DNA of 64,000 nucleotides. Origin: Sabellastarte sp. h YS-2021 (lineage: Eukaryota > Annelida > Polychaeta > Sabellida > Sabellidae). Below the pieces are notes generated by a model. It made no database searches. It worked only from the letters and a program-made list of their open reading frames with translations, and was not told where the DNA came from. The stretch is from positions 66,807,603 through 66,871,602 of the forward strand of contig OZ024929.1 of assembly GCA_964017235.1 (NCBI GenBank), in the 5' to 3' direction. Shown here in pieces: positions 49,001 through 56,820 of this stretch. Numbering within the stretch: the stretch's first letter is position 1; every line of letters begins with the position of its first letter. Made by a program: the position numbers and the translations under genes.

Positions 49001-52000
49001 CACAGATGGCTTCATAATCACATGTAGTTAGGATTCCACTTCCAGCTCGGAGGCTTCTTATAGGATGACAGCGTCTTGCCTGAAGGGATAGGAAGATTCC
49101 TCTGACTTACATGGGTGTTGGCTATTTAAGGAAATGACAAGATTGCATTTATTTGATTTCACAACAACTGGTGACAACTACGACCACATCATGCACTGCC
49201 AGCTGAGGTTAGCAAAGTTACTTATCTTTAGTGAAAAAGAAGCCCAAAGATTAAATAATCTAAGATGTGGCATAGATAAGCTTATCTTATCCTCTTATCA
49301 AGTGCTTTATTCAGTGACCCCTTGTCTGACAATCATCTAACAGTGTGGCCAAAACAAATACCCTCCACCTGTGATGGTTGTATTCAAGTTCTTGAGCATA
49401 AGGTAAGGCTATTTTACGCAATAAAATGTAACAAATTTTATTGTAATTTAACTTTTTGCTAGTTAAATACTTACCTTATCCTCACAAGGATAAACCCCTC
49501 CCTTCCCTTCCTCCCTGCTAAAAAATTTGTTTTGCTGGGGACCAAAAATATAATGAAGGTTTCTAGACATTCACTCTCGACAATGATTGCTGCATATGCG
49601 TGGATATTTGCAGACAAAGGGTCACTTCTCGACAAGTGGTTGTGTCTGTCATTCTTGAAATGGTGTGATACCGGTGTTATTTGTCCATTTTTTTGAGCAG
49701 ATGCTTTATGTTCATACTTCCTCTTTCTAAGTGCCCTAGAGGTTTCACCTACATAGTGCACTTGGCACTTGGTGCATATGGTTAAACATATGACATTGGA
49801 TAGTTTACAATGTCAAAATATGCTCTTCAAGCAACAGATAAATTAACCATTCATAATTGTTCTAAACTTTAATGAATTTGGAAATAAGACTGTGAAAGGT
49901 ATATGTACAGGACCCTTATATCATATGCTTGTTTCTCTGTATAACATCAAATTCTAGAAACTAAAATTTCAGAAAAAAATCACAGCAAAATCTTGAAATA
50001 ATGATTGTAGTAGTGTTAATGAAGAAGATATACAGTAGTACCTCCATTATCCAACCCTGTATTATCTGAATTTTCAGTTATCCAACCTCAAACCCACTCT
50101 CCCAACTCCATTTAAACCTGTTATTTTGGCCTTCCTATTATCCAGCCTTTCTGTTATCCAACCTAATTGTTACTCTCCCAAGAGGATCAGATAATAGAGG
50201 TTCTACTGTATTTTGCGAAAATGTTCATTTACAAAATGTTAAGCAGCAGTTGTATCTGCCACTGTGGCCTAGCGGGTAACACACTTGTCTAGGAACTCAG
50301 AGGACGTGGGTTCAGTCCCAGGTACAGGCAGATTCACAGTGGCTCGGATGACCACTTAAAATGGCGGTCCTCTGTCATTGGGTCCTATCCCCAGTGGCAG
50401 GTTAAAGAACCTCAAGGATGTTGATAAATGGTCATCCTTGAGCCTCTATCTTCCAGTTAGGGGAATGTCAGTTACTTGTGAGTTGGGGCTGTACCTGTAC
50501 AGTCGGATTGGTGAAATAGCGCTTTGAGTCCTGTAGTATATGGAGATATTGCGCTGAGTATAAATACATAATAATAATAATAATAATAAGAGATATATAT
50601 ATATCATTGGTAGTTGACCTGGATGTGCTGATGTGTTGACAAACTCAGTTTTGTGCATGTTTCTCCCTGAAAAAGCTTACCCACCCTAGTTTATTTCTGG
50701 TCTTGTTCCATCTTGCTCTGTGTTGCCGACCCCTGCAGTGTCTCTGATTTAAAAATTACAATCTCTGATTTCTGGCAGTATGCGTCTTAGAGTCTGTCAA
50801 TAGAGATTAAGTGCTATAAAAGTACTATTAGAATTAGAATGTTTCCAGATTATGGGACACATGGACGTGATCAAGTTCATCAGTGAAGGCTTCAACATCT
50901 ATTACCCAATTGCCATTGTGTTGCTATGCTTTGCCACCTACTTCAACTTGTGTGGGCGTGTGCTGCACTTTCTGGGCTTCCAGCAGTTCATCTCTGATGA
51001 TGACATGACGCAGGAGCTGTGTGATGAGGGCAAGAACCTTGTGGCAAGAGGTAAGCAGCTGTATTAAAGAAAGCACACATTTATAAGTGGTACCCGGACA
51101 GAAAACCAGATCTACTGGCTGTAATTGGAGCAGCTCTATGTGTACCTTAAAGACAATACACAGGATGTATGGTAAATAAATCCGTTGTAAAAATTATATG
51201 TAGGAAATAAATAACTGTCGTGAGTGCAAAAAAATTCAAATAATGAACAAGAGCCTACAAGTGAATGCAGTATGTACAAATTATTTCAGTGCATTAACTG
51301 CATAGATGTGAGGTATTTGTTCCTATTTTACATACCAAAATGTGGTCCATTTCAGTAACCAGGTTATTACAGTTTATTGTTAAAATATTAACAGAAGCTC
51401 TATATATTTAAAATAAAAGTGTTGCTTGTTATAAACATCATTCAGGTGGCACCAGTTGATATACAGGTAACTCTATTACAGCATGTTTTGGTCTTGTAAT
51501 CTCTGTGTTGTTTAAGATGGAGGCAACTACTTACTTTACACTTTCAGAGCGCAGGAAGCGTGAGCGACAGGAAGAGACTGCGTCACGACGACGTGAATGG
51601 AATGAACGGTTTGGTGGCAGGGAGGAGGAAGAGATGAGTGAGTCAGCTGGCCAGGCTGCTATCAGGTCCAAGCAGCCCACCAGTGAGTACGGTTCTACAC
51701 TGCATGCCCCCAAACCAACTCCCAGGCCAGATAGTAAGCATGCCAGCAAAGACGTGTATACCGTTACTGATGGTATATCCATTCATTATTACTTTAAATG
51801 TGTGCACTAACACCTTACTGAAATCACTTCATCACACTGTATGTATGGTTCTTTATTATAACCTTTCAATAACATTTTCTGCTATAGTTCATTCAGCTTC
51901 TGTAGATTGCTAAGCTTAGAAAACACACTTCTCGTGTGGTAACCTGTGACCCTACTTCTAATTTTAAGAAGTTCATACAATATGTGTGCATGTTCTTGTG

Positions 52001-53878
52001 ACTATATTTCTTGGATTTTTTACTGAACTCACAATTTCTGCCAGCATTTAATTGTTATATTTATTATCACATGTATATCAATGACATTGTGTTTGCATTA
52101 TAACTCTATCCAATTCTGTGTGCCAATGCATGTGTTGCTTTCCTAAATGTCACCCTGTGTATCTGTTCATACACAACAGCTTTGGGCTTTGTAAATAATA
52201 TTTCAAATATAAATACATGTATAATGTACACTTTCTAAGCCATTAACAATTGATAGGACTATCTCAGTGATGTGGTTTTTCAACCTTCCCTCCCACCTCT
52301 GCAATCAGGGTTCTTATCTATCTGACCTCCTTAATTTGGAAAGTTAGCAGTTGGCTTATTGAAGGTTGTTAGGCTACTATGAAAAAACCTTTACTAGTTA
52401 TTCTGCACAGGTTTCTTCCTACAACTGTGATGTGAAATAACCTGAATTATTTGCTGAAATTTATACCTTTTATAAAGAATTGACCATCAAAATGTCCAGA
52501 CAATATTCATAGTAGTCTTACTCATACATAAACCAATTGTCCAGCATTTTATGAAAAATATCATCACTCTGGTTTTAGTTTTAGCTGGAGAGTGCCATTC
52601 AAATTCCACTGATAGGTTTATCTGGATAATGTATGACTGTGACAAATATTTTCAAATCTTTACTTTGATGATCCTATCTTTTGCTGTAATAAAAGAAAAA
52701 CAAAACTTCTTTTTGGACTACCAAAACTTTGTGACAATCATTGAAGGTTTTGCTGATTGGACATGCCACACTGTAAAGCCTTCCTATAAGTTTAAATAGA
52801 TGTAATTGTAAAAATATTTCATTCATCAGGTAAACATTATTCTCAGAAATGCTTGTATTTGATAAATCACTGCATCTTAATTGGTAAGGGACCACATCCA
52901 GGACCCTAATATTTGTGGGTATTAGATGAAGTTACTTAAACTTTGTCAAACACTTGGTGAAATCTGCAATAGAAATAAAATCATAGGGAACTGACTCTGT
53001 TTTTATTTGTTTAAAGGTCTTTCATCATTTATTTTTAGATGCATGTATATCTATTAGAAGGTCTTTTATATTTCATCTATGATTTGCATATGACTGAACT
53101 TAGATGCAAAATTGCATCCCAATTTATCATACAGATCGCAATTTCTATCAGAATTCAACAGTATTTTAATGACAGTACTAACAGCAGTTAGCTGTATCAT
53201 GAAATAGGTAAAATACCTTTCTCACTGCTGTACTCTCTACTGTTTTGAAAATTATGGTACGAACCTTTCTCGAAGTATGGCAGACAGAGTCATAATATAT
53301 TTAACCTTTTACTATAATCATACCGTTACATTTGTAAATCCACCTACAACAAAAACGGCAAAAAGTTGCCTCCAGAATGATATACTGGTACATATTTGTA
53401 GCTCAAGTAAACAAAGTTACCCTAGAAAACTTGGAGATGGAGGATGTCCCAGGTGCCCATCTATTGCAAATGTTTTAAGATCTATTTAAGGTTCAGATAT
53501 TTGGTATGTATCATATTTGGTATGGATTTCAGAAGCAGCTTCTGGTTGTTATATGTGACAATTCTGAAAAACATGGAGAACCTTGAAGACTAAATCTTGT
53601 CAGGGTGTTTTTCAGGTAAACACATGGTAGCAAGGAGCCCCCAAGAGAATGACAGATCCAACCTACTGAAAGATGCAGAGCCTATGGGGTATACCGAACC
53701 CCCCACAACTGACCCATTCCAGGAAGATGGATATTCTGACACCTTTACCAGAGGTCTGCATGCTCCCATGGGAGGCTACCAGACTAGAGCTGTCAGGCCA
53801 ACTACTCTGAGAACCAATGTGAATTCCTCTGCTCGACAAGGCAGAAACCCACCCAAGGGCATATTTGATGACATTTGA
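24956..53878 (+). CDS. LMBRD2: LMBRD2 (LMBR1 domain-containing protein 2), 3' half, seven exons
   Basis: Multi-pass membrane protein of the LMBR1-like family; vertebrate LMBRD2 has been linked to beta-adrenergic receptor signalling. Exons: 24956-25077, 26488-26669, 37857-37990, 38343-38451, 50849-51050, 51548-51682 (alternatives 51733 or 51772) and 53616-53878. All junctions have AG/GT borders and the phases agree, giving 381 residues to the TGA at 53876-53878. Recognisable family blocks are [39 protein letters not shown], and a charged [10 protein letters not shown] tail ending in KDAEP and IFDDI. Four to five hydrophobic segments (in exons 2, 3, 4 and 5) fit membrane helices, and the tail should be cytoplasmic. 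The N-terminal ~45% was not found in 1-24955; those exons may lie further upstream. Family identity is from recall of LMBRD2 sequences, not a search. Confidence 0.92.
25078..26160. other. Intron sequence, nothing recognised
   Basis: First part of the LMBRD2 intron between the first two exons in the window. AT-rich single-copy-looking sequence; no repeat unit, RNA gene or coding exon was recognised. The short open frames at 25027-25341 and 25868-26056 show no domain. Confidence 0.45.
26161..26487 (+). repeat. Tandem copies of a splice-acceptor-like motif ahead of LMBRD2 exon 2
   Basis: A ~35-47 bp degenerate unit, TGTTTGTGTTTCAGAGTTNT followed by ACTGGAAG and TTTCTTGTATG, repeats six to eight times. 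Each copy has a pyrimidine tract, AG and then the start of the true exon in variant form. The last member (TTTTGTATTCCAG then AGTGGTACTGGAAG) is the real acceptor and exon start at 26488. Confidence 0.8.
26488..26669 (+). CDS. LMBRD2: LMBRD2 exon with EWYW and VVWSEC blocks
   Basis: Starts with AG that completes a GAG codon, then [16 protein letters not shown] and a hydrophobic segment ending in VVWSECLFF, then [18 protein letters not shown]. It ends after a complete codon at GAG|GTAATG. The hydrophobic stretch should be one membrane helix. Confidence 0.92.
26670..27512. other. Intron sequence, nothing recognised
   Basis: AT-rich intronic sequence before H8; no repeat or RNA gene was recognised. 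Confidence 0.45.
27513..30192 (+). mobile_element. H8: Helentron-like element in LMBRD2 intron 2
   Basis: Left end TGTATCCCCAGACG (27513-27526) folds with GTCGGGGATAA; its exact inverted copy CGTCTGGGGATACA is at 30156-30169. The element ends in ATCTAG at 30192 followed by TT. The hairpin normally between the inverted copy and CTAG is degraded here. The leader (CACGCCGCTGCCGC, TTTTGGACACGATAACTT) is related to H1's leader. The body carries a ~147-bp tandem array. Confidence 0.75.
28380..29940. repeat. ~147-bp tandem array with paired nuclear-receptor-type half-sites
   Basis: About eleven units carry AAGTGCTTATAACTCGCTTA, TTATTGGTCCTAGAGGTTTG and ATAGGAAATCATGGGCTGG. Each unit also has TTTGACCTTG and CAAGGTCAAA about 10-11 bp apart, an inverted pair able to form a 10-bp stem. 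The same unit occurs in H10 (42680-43480) and H7 (55380-56660). Confidence 0.9.
30470..30960 (+). pseudogene. DIRS-B gag N-terminal relic
   Basis: Reads [10 protein letters not shown] ([15 protein letters not shown]), then an in-frame stop, then a second, partly duplicated [10 protein letters not shown] block, followed by TTTACTGGGGGTGGAGCGCC, which matches DIRS-C gag at 44179. The cysteine/histidine knuckle is broken by stops. Confidence 0.75.
31300..32470 (+). pseudogene. DIRS-B RNase H / methyltransferase-like relic with internal triplication
   Basis: From CATCTTTGGAAAAGACTATACC the nucleotide sequence tracks DIRS-C (46855 onward) through RNase H (FTNA, LKAV-equivalents) to GGCCCCAGGGTGGCCCAT. 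A ~110 bp block beginning TTTGGCGCATC occurs three times (31738, 31847, 32044). Stops occur in all frames. Confidence 0.8.
32500..33720 (+). pseudogene. DIRS-B tyrosine recombinase relic
   Basis: Nucleotide match to DIRS-C recombinase from GGCAGAGAGA (47880 in DIRS-C) to the C-terminal block ([19 protein letters not shown]). The arginine block is present as SGKNKVK in place of SGKRRGEVH, so the catalytic arginine context is lost. An additional internal duplication repeats the SPAFLAK-equivalent segment. Confidence 0.75.
34188..34541 (+). repeat. DIRS-B internal complementary region and right inverted repeat
   Basis: At 34188-34285 the complement of the left outer end (GGCTATTTTACGCAATAAAA) is joined directly to the complement of the right outer end (TAACAAATTTCATTGTAATT). 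The right inverted repeat then runs to 34541. This joined-ends block is the DIRS internal complementary region. Confidence 0.85.
34542..34920. other. Intron spacer, nothing recognised
   Basis: Short AT-rich interval between DIRS-B and H5; no repeat or gene recognised. Confidence 0.45.
35311..35337. repeat. 27-nt poly-C tract in H5
   Basis: Uninterrupted C run between CCAA and TATT. The equivalent position in H4 has only a few C residues (AACCCCCCTATT). The exact length is likely unreliable. Confidence 0.95.
35340..36690. repeat. Eight ~158-bp tandem units in H5
   Basis: AAATAGCCGGTCAGTTTTA (one unit AAATAGCTGG) recurs near 35412, 35570, 35727, 35889, 36047, 36205, 36370 and 36529. Units match those of H4 closely, with variable C runs. 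Confidence 0.9.
36781..37856. other. Intron sequence, nothing recognised
   Basis: AT-rich intronic sequence from H5 to LMBRD2 exon 3. No repeat unit, RNA gene or coding exon recognised apart from the acceptor TTCTATATTTTCAG at its end. Confidence 0.5.
37857..37990 (+). CDS. LMBRD2: LMBRD2 exon with [11 protein letters not shown] block
   Basis: Acceptor TATTTTCAG, donor AT|GTAAGT. Reads a hydrophobic segment [19 protein letters not shown], then [20 protein letters not shown] and LLFCG. It leaves two bases (AT) completed by G of the next exon. The HHQT block is a strongly conserved LMBRD2 feature. Confidence 0.95.
38343..38451 (+). CDS. LMBRD2: LMBRD2 exon with [11 protein letters not shown] block
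   Basis: Acceptor ATTTTTAG, donor AAG|GTAATA. Reads [20 protein letters not shown] and ends in ETSFTK. Only 352 bp of intron separates it from the previous exon, the one short intron in this part of the gene. Confidence 0.93.
39240..42680. repeat. 155-bp tandem array with trimeric higher-order repeat
   Basis: GGTCAGCTAT-type landmarks at 39481, 39636, 39791, 39946 and 40101 are exactly 155 bp apart and about 22 units follow. In the middle of the array a three-unit pattern repeats with period 465 bp (for example near 40034, 40499 and 40964), including the unit-specific variants GGCCAGC, GCTTAAATATGTTG and AGTATAAATATG. Confidence 0.93.
42680..43480. repeat. ~147-bp array in H10, same unit as H8
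   Basis: Five to six units with TTATTATTGGTCCTAGAGG, AAATCATGGGCTGGGAAT and paired TTTCACCTTGG/CAAGGTCAAA. The junction with the 155-bp array lies at about 42675. Confidence 0.85.
43915..44682 (+). pseudogene. DIRS-C gag, truncated, with one in-frame stop
   Basis: ATG at 43915 opens a frame reading [14 protein letters not shown], a TAA at 44005, then the rest of a cysteine-rich knuckle ([21 protein letters not shown]). The remainder is polar and acidic with [11 protein letters not shown], and the frame ends at 44682. The knuckle spacing resembles DIRS-D gag (CRHFCF..CPTC..C..CHIC). DIRS-D gag is about 720 residues; this one is about 255, so the central and RG-rich C-terminal parts are deleted. 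Reverse transcriptase sequence begins almost at once after it. Confidence 0.8.
44740..45016 (+). pseudogene. DIRS-C reverse transcriptase, 5' part
   Basis: Reads [11 protein letters not shown], then [20 protein letters not shown] and PVIDLSVL, the fingers region of a DIRS reverse transcriptase. The reading frame stops being homologous exactly at CTGGGGCCTG (45017), the start of the inserted element, and homology resumes at 46283 with [12 protein letters not shown]. Confidence 0.9.
45017..46282. mobile_element. 1.27-kb non-autonomous DNA transposon in the reverse transcriptase
   Basis: Ends are exact 16-bp inverted repeats, CTGGGGCCTGTAAATC (45017-45032) and its complement (46267-46282), with further imperfect pairing inward. 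No transposase frame is present. The GGGGCCTGT-type end resembles PIF/Harbinger termini, but the expected 3-bp target duplication is not clean: the flanking triplets read CTG and CAG if the element is taken as 45020-46279. Removing the insert rejoins DLSVL to NSYML in frame with DIRS-D's DLSRLNTFL. Confidence 0.8.
46283..48010 (+). pseudogene. DIRS-C reverse transcriptase 3' part, RNase H and methyltransferase-like domain
   Basis: Motif A is [16 protein letters not shown], motif [10 protein letters not shown], motif C QYLDDWL, so catalytic aspartates are intact. A frame change occurs between 46946 and 47014. RNase H follows with [34 protein letters not shown] (aspartate replaced by glutamate) and ADSLSR. 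A run of G at about 47273-47280 shifts the frame again. The last domain has [19 protein letters not shown] and VVAPGWP, with a TAA at about 47637. The final stop is near 48010. Polymerase core looks sound but the frame is broken four times including the insertion. Confidence 0.88.
47820..48908 (+). pseudogene. DIRS-C tyrosine recombinase
   Basis: It overlaps the end of the preceding domain in another frame, the usual DIRS arrangement. Core-binding part: [28 protein letters not shown]. Catalytic part: LASGKRRG (first arginine), then a one-base gain of G and a TGA (48330s) shift the frame, and it resumes at 48420 with [26 protein letters not shown] (HxxR), CYWKSQ and [10 protein letters not shown] (nucleophile tyrosine). 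All four catalytic positions survive, but two lesions separate the first arginine from the rest. Ends at TAA 48906-48908. Confidence 0.9.
49389..49638 (+). repeat. DIRS-C internal complementary region and truncated right repeat
   Basis: AAGGTAAGGCTATTTTACGC joined to ATGTAACAAATTTTATTG, as in DIRS-B, followed by the right inverted repeat (GGGGACCAAAAATATAATG, GCAGACAAAGGGTCACTTC). The repeat stops at TCGACAAG (about 49638), short of the terminus seen in DIRS-B. Confidence 0.85.
49639..49830 (-). pseudogene. Penelope-like element GIY-YIG endonuclease fragment
   Basis: On the minus strand the sequence reads [20 protein letters not shown], then [13 protein letters not shown] and [15 protein letters not shown]. 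The C-x2-C pair, YVGET, R-x-R, H and the PVSxHF block are the signature of the GIY-YIG nuclease of Penelope-like retroelements. Only about 60 residues remain, directly abutting the broken DIRS-C right repeat. No reverse transcriptase part was seen next to it. Confidence 0.8.
50033..50208. mobile_element. 176-bp pogo/Tigger-type MITE
   Basis: Inverted ends CAGTAGTACCTCCATTATC and CAGTAGAACCTCTATTATC (the latter as complement) match at 17 of 19 positions and are flanked by TA on both sides (50031-50032, 50209-50210). Ends starting CAGT with TA target sites fit the pogo/Tigger branch of Tc1/mariner. It encodes nothing. Confidence 0.85.
50255..50590 (+). mobile_element. tRNA-derived SINE with (ATA)n tail
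   Basis: The head has a polymerase III A box TGGCCTAGCGG (50265-50275, perfect fit to TRGYNNARNGG) and a B box GGTTCAGTCCC (50309-50319, one mismatch). The 3' part has AGCGCTTTGAG and GCGCTGAGTATAAATA, like the tails of many invertebrate SINEs, then an ATA-type microsatellite at 50567-50588 and a short AT repeat. Not a tRNA gene, since no cloverleaf can be completed at the acceptor stem. Confidence 0.85.
50849..51050 (+). CDS. LMBRD2: LMBRD2 exon with last membrane segment and GFQQF block
   Basis: Acceptor TGTTTCCAG, donor AGAG|GTAAGC. Reads [20 protein letters not shown], then hydrophobic [16 protein letters not shown], then [16 protein letters not shown] and [10 protein letters not shown]. 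The DDDMT..DEGK block is typical of the family and starts the cytoplasmic tail. Confidence 0.95.
51051..51547. other. Short intron, nothing recognised
   Basis: AT-rich LMBRD2 intron with no repeat unit or RNA gene recognised. Confidence 0.5.
51548..51682 (+). CDS. LMBRD2: LMBRD2 exon with basic [10 protein letters not shown] tail segment
   Basis: Acceptor ACACTTTCAG. Reads (E)[20 protein letters not shown], predicted to be a charged helix, then a variable acidic stretch. Three in-phase donors are possible: after 51682 (GTGAGT), after 51733 (GTAAGC) and after 51772 (GTATAT). The first is the strongest by sequence; the others would add 17 or 30 residues in the same frame. Confidence 0.9.
51773..53615. 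other. Last LMBRD2 intron, nothing recognised
   Basis: AT-rich intron without recognised repeats; it ends in the acceptor TGTTTTTCAG. Confidence 0.5.
53616..53878 (+). CDS. LMBRD2: LMBRD2 terminal coding exon
   Basis: Two bases (GT) complete the codon left open by the previous exon. Reads [25 protein letters not shown], then [13 protein letters not shown] and ends [10 protein letters not shown] followed by TGA at 53876-53878. The LLKDAEP block and the IFDD-type C-terminus match the family's tail. Confidence 0.93.
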
Positions 53879-54301
53879 ACAACACTGCACTAGGAAATCT
53901 GATGTCCATAATTATTATAGATTAGTTTATTTGTTGTATTTATTGTTCATTTGCTCTTATAGTTTTGGTACCCATTAGTCATAATATGAACTGGAACATA
54001 ATTTGTAGATAATCATTATTTTGGACACCATAGCTGCAAACTTATATTTGACATATTTTTTTATGAGAGTTGTTTGCACAGCAAATGGCCATTAGTATCC
54101 AAAAGTTTCAATCTCATTTCTAGTTACCCCACAGCCCTTCTATATCTCATGGTGTTAAAAATATTTCCCTAGGCTGTGGGGTACGGGCATGTCTGATGCT
54201 ATTTTCTTGGATATTACCAGACTTTTTCATAACATGAGGTTATTTCTGAAACCATCTGAAAATATTTGGCTTTTCAGTTCTGGGTGCGTACAAATTTGAC
54301 T

Positions 54302-54307
54302 AATAAA
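54302..54307 (+). promoter_or_regulatory. LMBRD2: Candidate LMBRD2 polyadenylation signal
   Basis: First clear AATAAA downstream of the stop codon, 424 bp after it and about 50 bp before the H7 start. Not tested against transcripts. Confidence 0.45.
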
Positions 54308-54357
54308 CTACTTTTGAGATTCTCCAATGTTATGATGAATCACTGAAAATTTGCATC

Positions 54358-56820
54358 ATTAAGCATCCATGAAAGGGGCACTTTTTCGGGGGTTTGAGAG
54401 AGAGTTTTCTCTCTGCCACTTTATAGTCTTTATTCAATATCTCTCTTTGTACTGGCTGCTTTCCAACCATTTTTGGCAGTTATATACCTTAGGTTTGGGA
54501 AATTTATCTACATACTTAAATTTGATCGTTGACATACATCAAGGTCACTTGATCAAAAAAAGAACTTTTTGGGATCCATTCAAGCATCATCACACTTTTG
54601 CAAAAATAACAACTAAATATTGCAGTAAGATGTGACTTTACATGGATGTTAATGCTATCAAAATCTCAAGGTGAGATGGTTTTTGTAACGATTAGAACAA
54701 AATTTTTACTACATTTTATGAGCCATTTTTACCCCACAGTCCTTAAAGGCAGTAAGGGTATTGTTTTCACCCATGGTGTCCAGATGGGCAGGCTGGTGGG
54801 CGGGTAGCAGTAAAAGGAAACGTGATCGATAAAATCTTATCTGGGCTATGTCTCTTAAACTGTAACATGTAGGAAGTTGATACTTGGTTGGGACATTGGT
54901 TGGGGGTTGTAGGTGTGCAACATCATGGTGTGATCTTGATTGACCTTTGACCTTGCTGTAGTGATCTTGACCTATAAAATCTTATCTGAGCTATATCTTG
55001 GAGACCTGACAGTGTAGGAAGTTGATACTTGGGACATTGGTTGGAGGTTATAGGTGTTGCATTATCATGGTGTGACCTTGATTTAACCTTTGACCTTGCA
55101 GTAGAGGCCTTGACCTTCAGTAAGATATAGAAGGTTGACACTTAGTAGGGACATTGGTTAGGGTTGTAGGACTCATTTTTTGGACTCATTTTGAAAAACA
55201 AGCTGACCGCCAGGACGTTTATTCGACTTTTAGCAAGGACTTTTGTTGGCCCTCTAAGAGCAAAGGGTATTAAAGGTAGAGATCTCAAATTCGGAGGATA
55301 TTTTCCTCATTACAAAATCTTGACTGGGAATATTTTTAGCCTCATTTTGAAAAACAAGATGTCCGCCACGTGCGTTTCTTTTTTTCAGTCATGAAAAGTG
55401 CTTATATCTCCCTTATTATTGGTTCTAGAGGTTTGGGATGGTAAACCAACCTACAGGAAACCATGGGCTGGGAATCTTTTGGGGTGGTCAGATTTGACTT
55501 CGGACCCCTCCTTCAAGGTCAAATGAGGATAGCCAAGCCTATAAGTGCTTATACCTCACTTATTATTGGTCCTAGAGGTTTGTGATGGTAAACCAACTTA
55601 TAGGAAATCATGGGCTGCAGATCTTCTGGTGTGGTCAGATTTCAAGGTGGATAGCCAAACCTAAAAGTGCTTATAACTTGCTTATTATTGGTCCTAGAGG
55701 TTTGGGATGGTAAACCAACCTATAGGAAATCATGGGCTGGGAATCTTTTGGTGTGATCGGATTTGACCTTGGGCTCCTCCTTGAAGGTCAAATGAGGATA
55801 GCCAAATCTAAAAGTGCTTATATTTCGCTTATTATTGGTCCTAGAGGTTTGGGATGGTAAACCAACCTATAGGAAGTCATGAGCTGGGAATCTTTTTGTG
55901 TGCACGGATTTGACCTTGAACCCCTCCCTCAAGGTCAAACGTGTATAGCCAAACCTAAAAGTGCTTATAACTCGCTTATTATTGGTCCTAGAGGTTTGGG
56001 ATGGTAAACCAACCTATAGGAAATCATGGGCTGGGAATCTTTTGGTGTGATTGGATTTGACCTTGGACCCCTCCTTCAAGGTCAAACAAGGATAGCCAAA
56101 TCTAAAAGTGCTTATAACTCGCTTATTATTGGTCCTAGAGATTTGGGATGAAAACCAACCAAAAGGAAATCATGGGATGGGAATCTTTTAGTGTGGTCGG
56201 ATTTGACCTTGGGCTGCTCCTTCAAGGTCAGACGAGGATAGCCAAACCTAAAAGTGCTTATAACTCAGTTATTATTGGTCCTACAGGTTTGCATTGTGAA
56301 ACCAAGTTATAGGAAATCATGGGCTGGGATTCTTTTGATGTGGTCAGATTTGACCTTGGACCCCTCCTTCAAGGTCAAACAAGGATAGCCAAACTTAAAA
56401 GTTCTTATAGTTTGCTTATTATTGGTCCTAGAGGTTTGCAATGTGCAACCAACCTATAGGAAATCATGGGCTGGGAATCTTTTGATGTGACCAGATTTGA
56501 CCTTTGGCCCCTCTTTCAAGGTCAAATGAGCATAACCAAAATTAAAAGTGCTTATATCTCGCTTATTCATATTCCTAGAGGTTTGCACCTAGTTTGGTCA
56601 CACCAACCTATAGGAAATCATGGGCTAAGAATATTTTGATGTGGTCAGATTTCACCTTGGGCTCTTCCTTCAAGGTTAAACGATGGTTGATTGGCTTTGG
56701 TGAGTTTTCTTTCTGGTGGATACAATTTGCATCGGTTCTCCGATGTGCTAGGTGTAGTTATATGTACTTTTACATAATTGTGCTATTTCCATTGACAGCT
56801 ACACTCCAATAAATAAATTT
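54358..56820 (+). mobile_element. H7: partial Helentron-like element downstream of LMBRD2
   Basis: The start ATTAAGCATCCATGAAAGGG and following leader (GGCAGTTATATACCTTAGG) are diverged relatives of the H4/H5 start and leader. The body includes GTAGGAAGTTGATACTTGG repeats and a ~147-bp array. No matching inverted copy or terminal hairpin was found, so the right limit, placed where the array-flanking sequence shared with H8 ends, is approximate. Confidence 0.5.
55380..56660. repeat. ~147-bp array in H7, same unit as H8 and H10
   Basis: About nine units with TATTATTGGTCCTAGAGGTT, AGGAAATCATGGGCTGGGAA and TTTGACCTTGG..CAAGGTCAAA. The sequence that follows (GGTTGATTGGCTTTGGTGAG) is also the sequence following the array in H8. 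Confidence 0.9.

Larger units (their letters stand above)
38736..49638 (+). mobile_element. DIRS-C: DIRS retrotransposon in LMBRD2 intron 4, split by two insertions
   Basis: The left terminus TTTTTATTGCGTAAAATAGC begins at about 38736 and matches DIRS-B. At 38826 the left inverted repeat is interrupted by H10 and resumes at 43772 with AAAGACTTGTCGTGAAGTGACCCC. Gag, reverse transcriptase/RNase H/methyltransferase-like and recombinase regions follow; a terminal-inverted-repeat element splits the reverse transcriptase. The internal complementary region is at 49389-49485, and the right inverted repeat breaks off at about 49638, where Penelope-like sequence starts. Without its insertions the element is about 4.7 kb, with a large gag deletion. 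Confidence 0.88.

Noticed and set aside
50258..50329. Possible tRNA gene
   Set aside because: A and B boxes are present, but the acceptor stem does not close and the segment continues into a SINE body with an ATA tail.
51505..51547. Upstream extension of the open frame before the LMBRD2 ERRKRE exon
   Set aside because: The acceptor ACACTTTCAG at 51538-51547 and the phase of the previous exon place the exon start at 51548; the earlier codons are intron.
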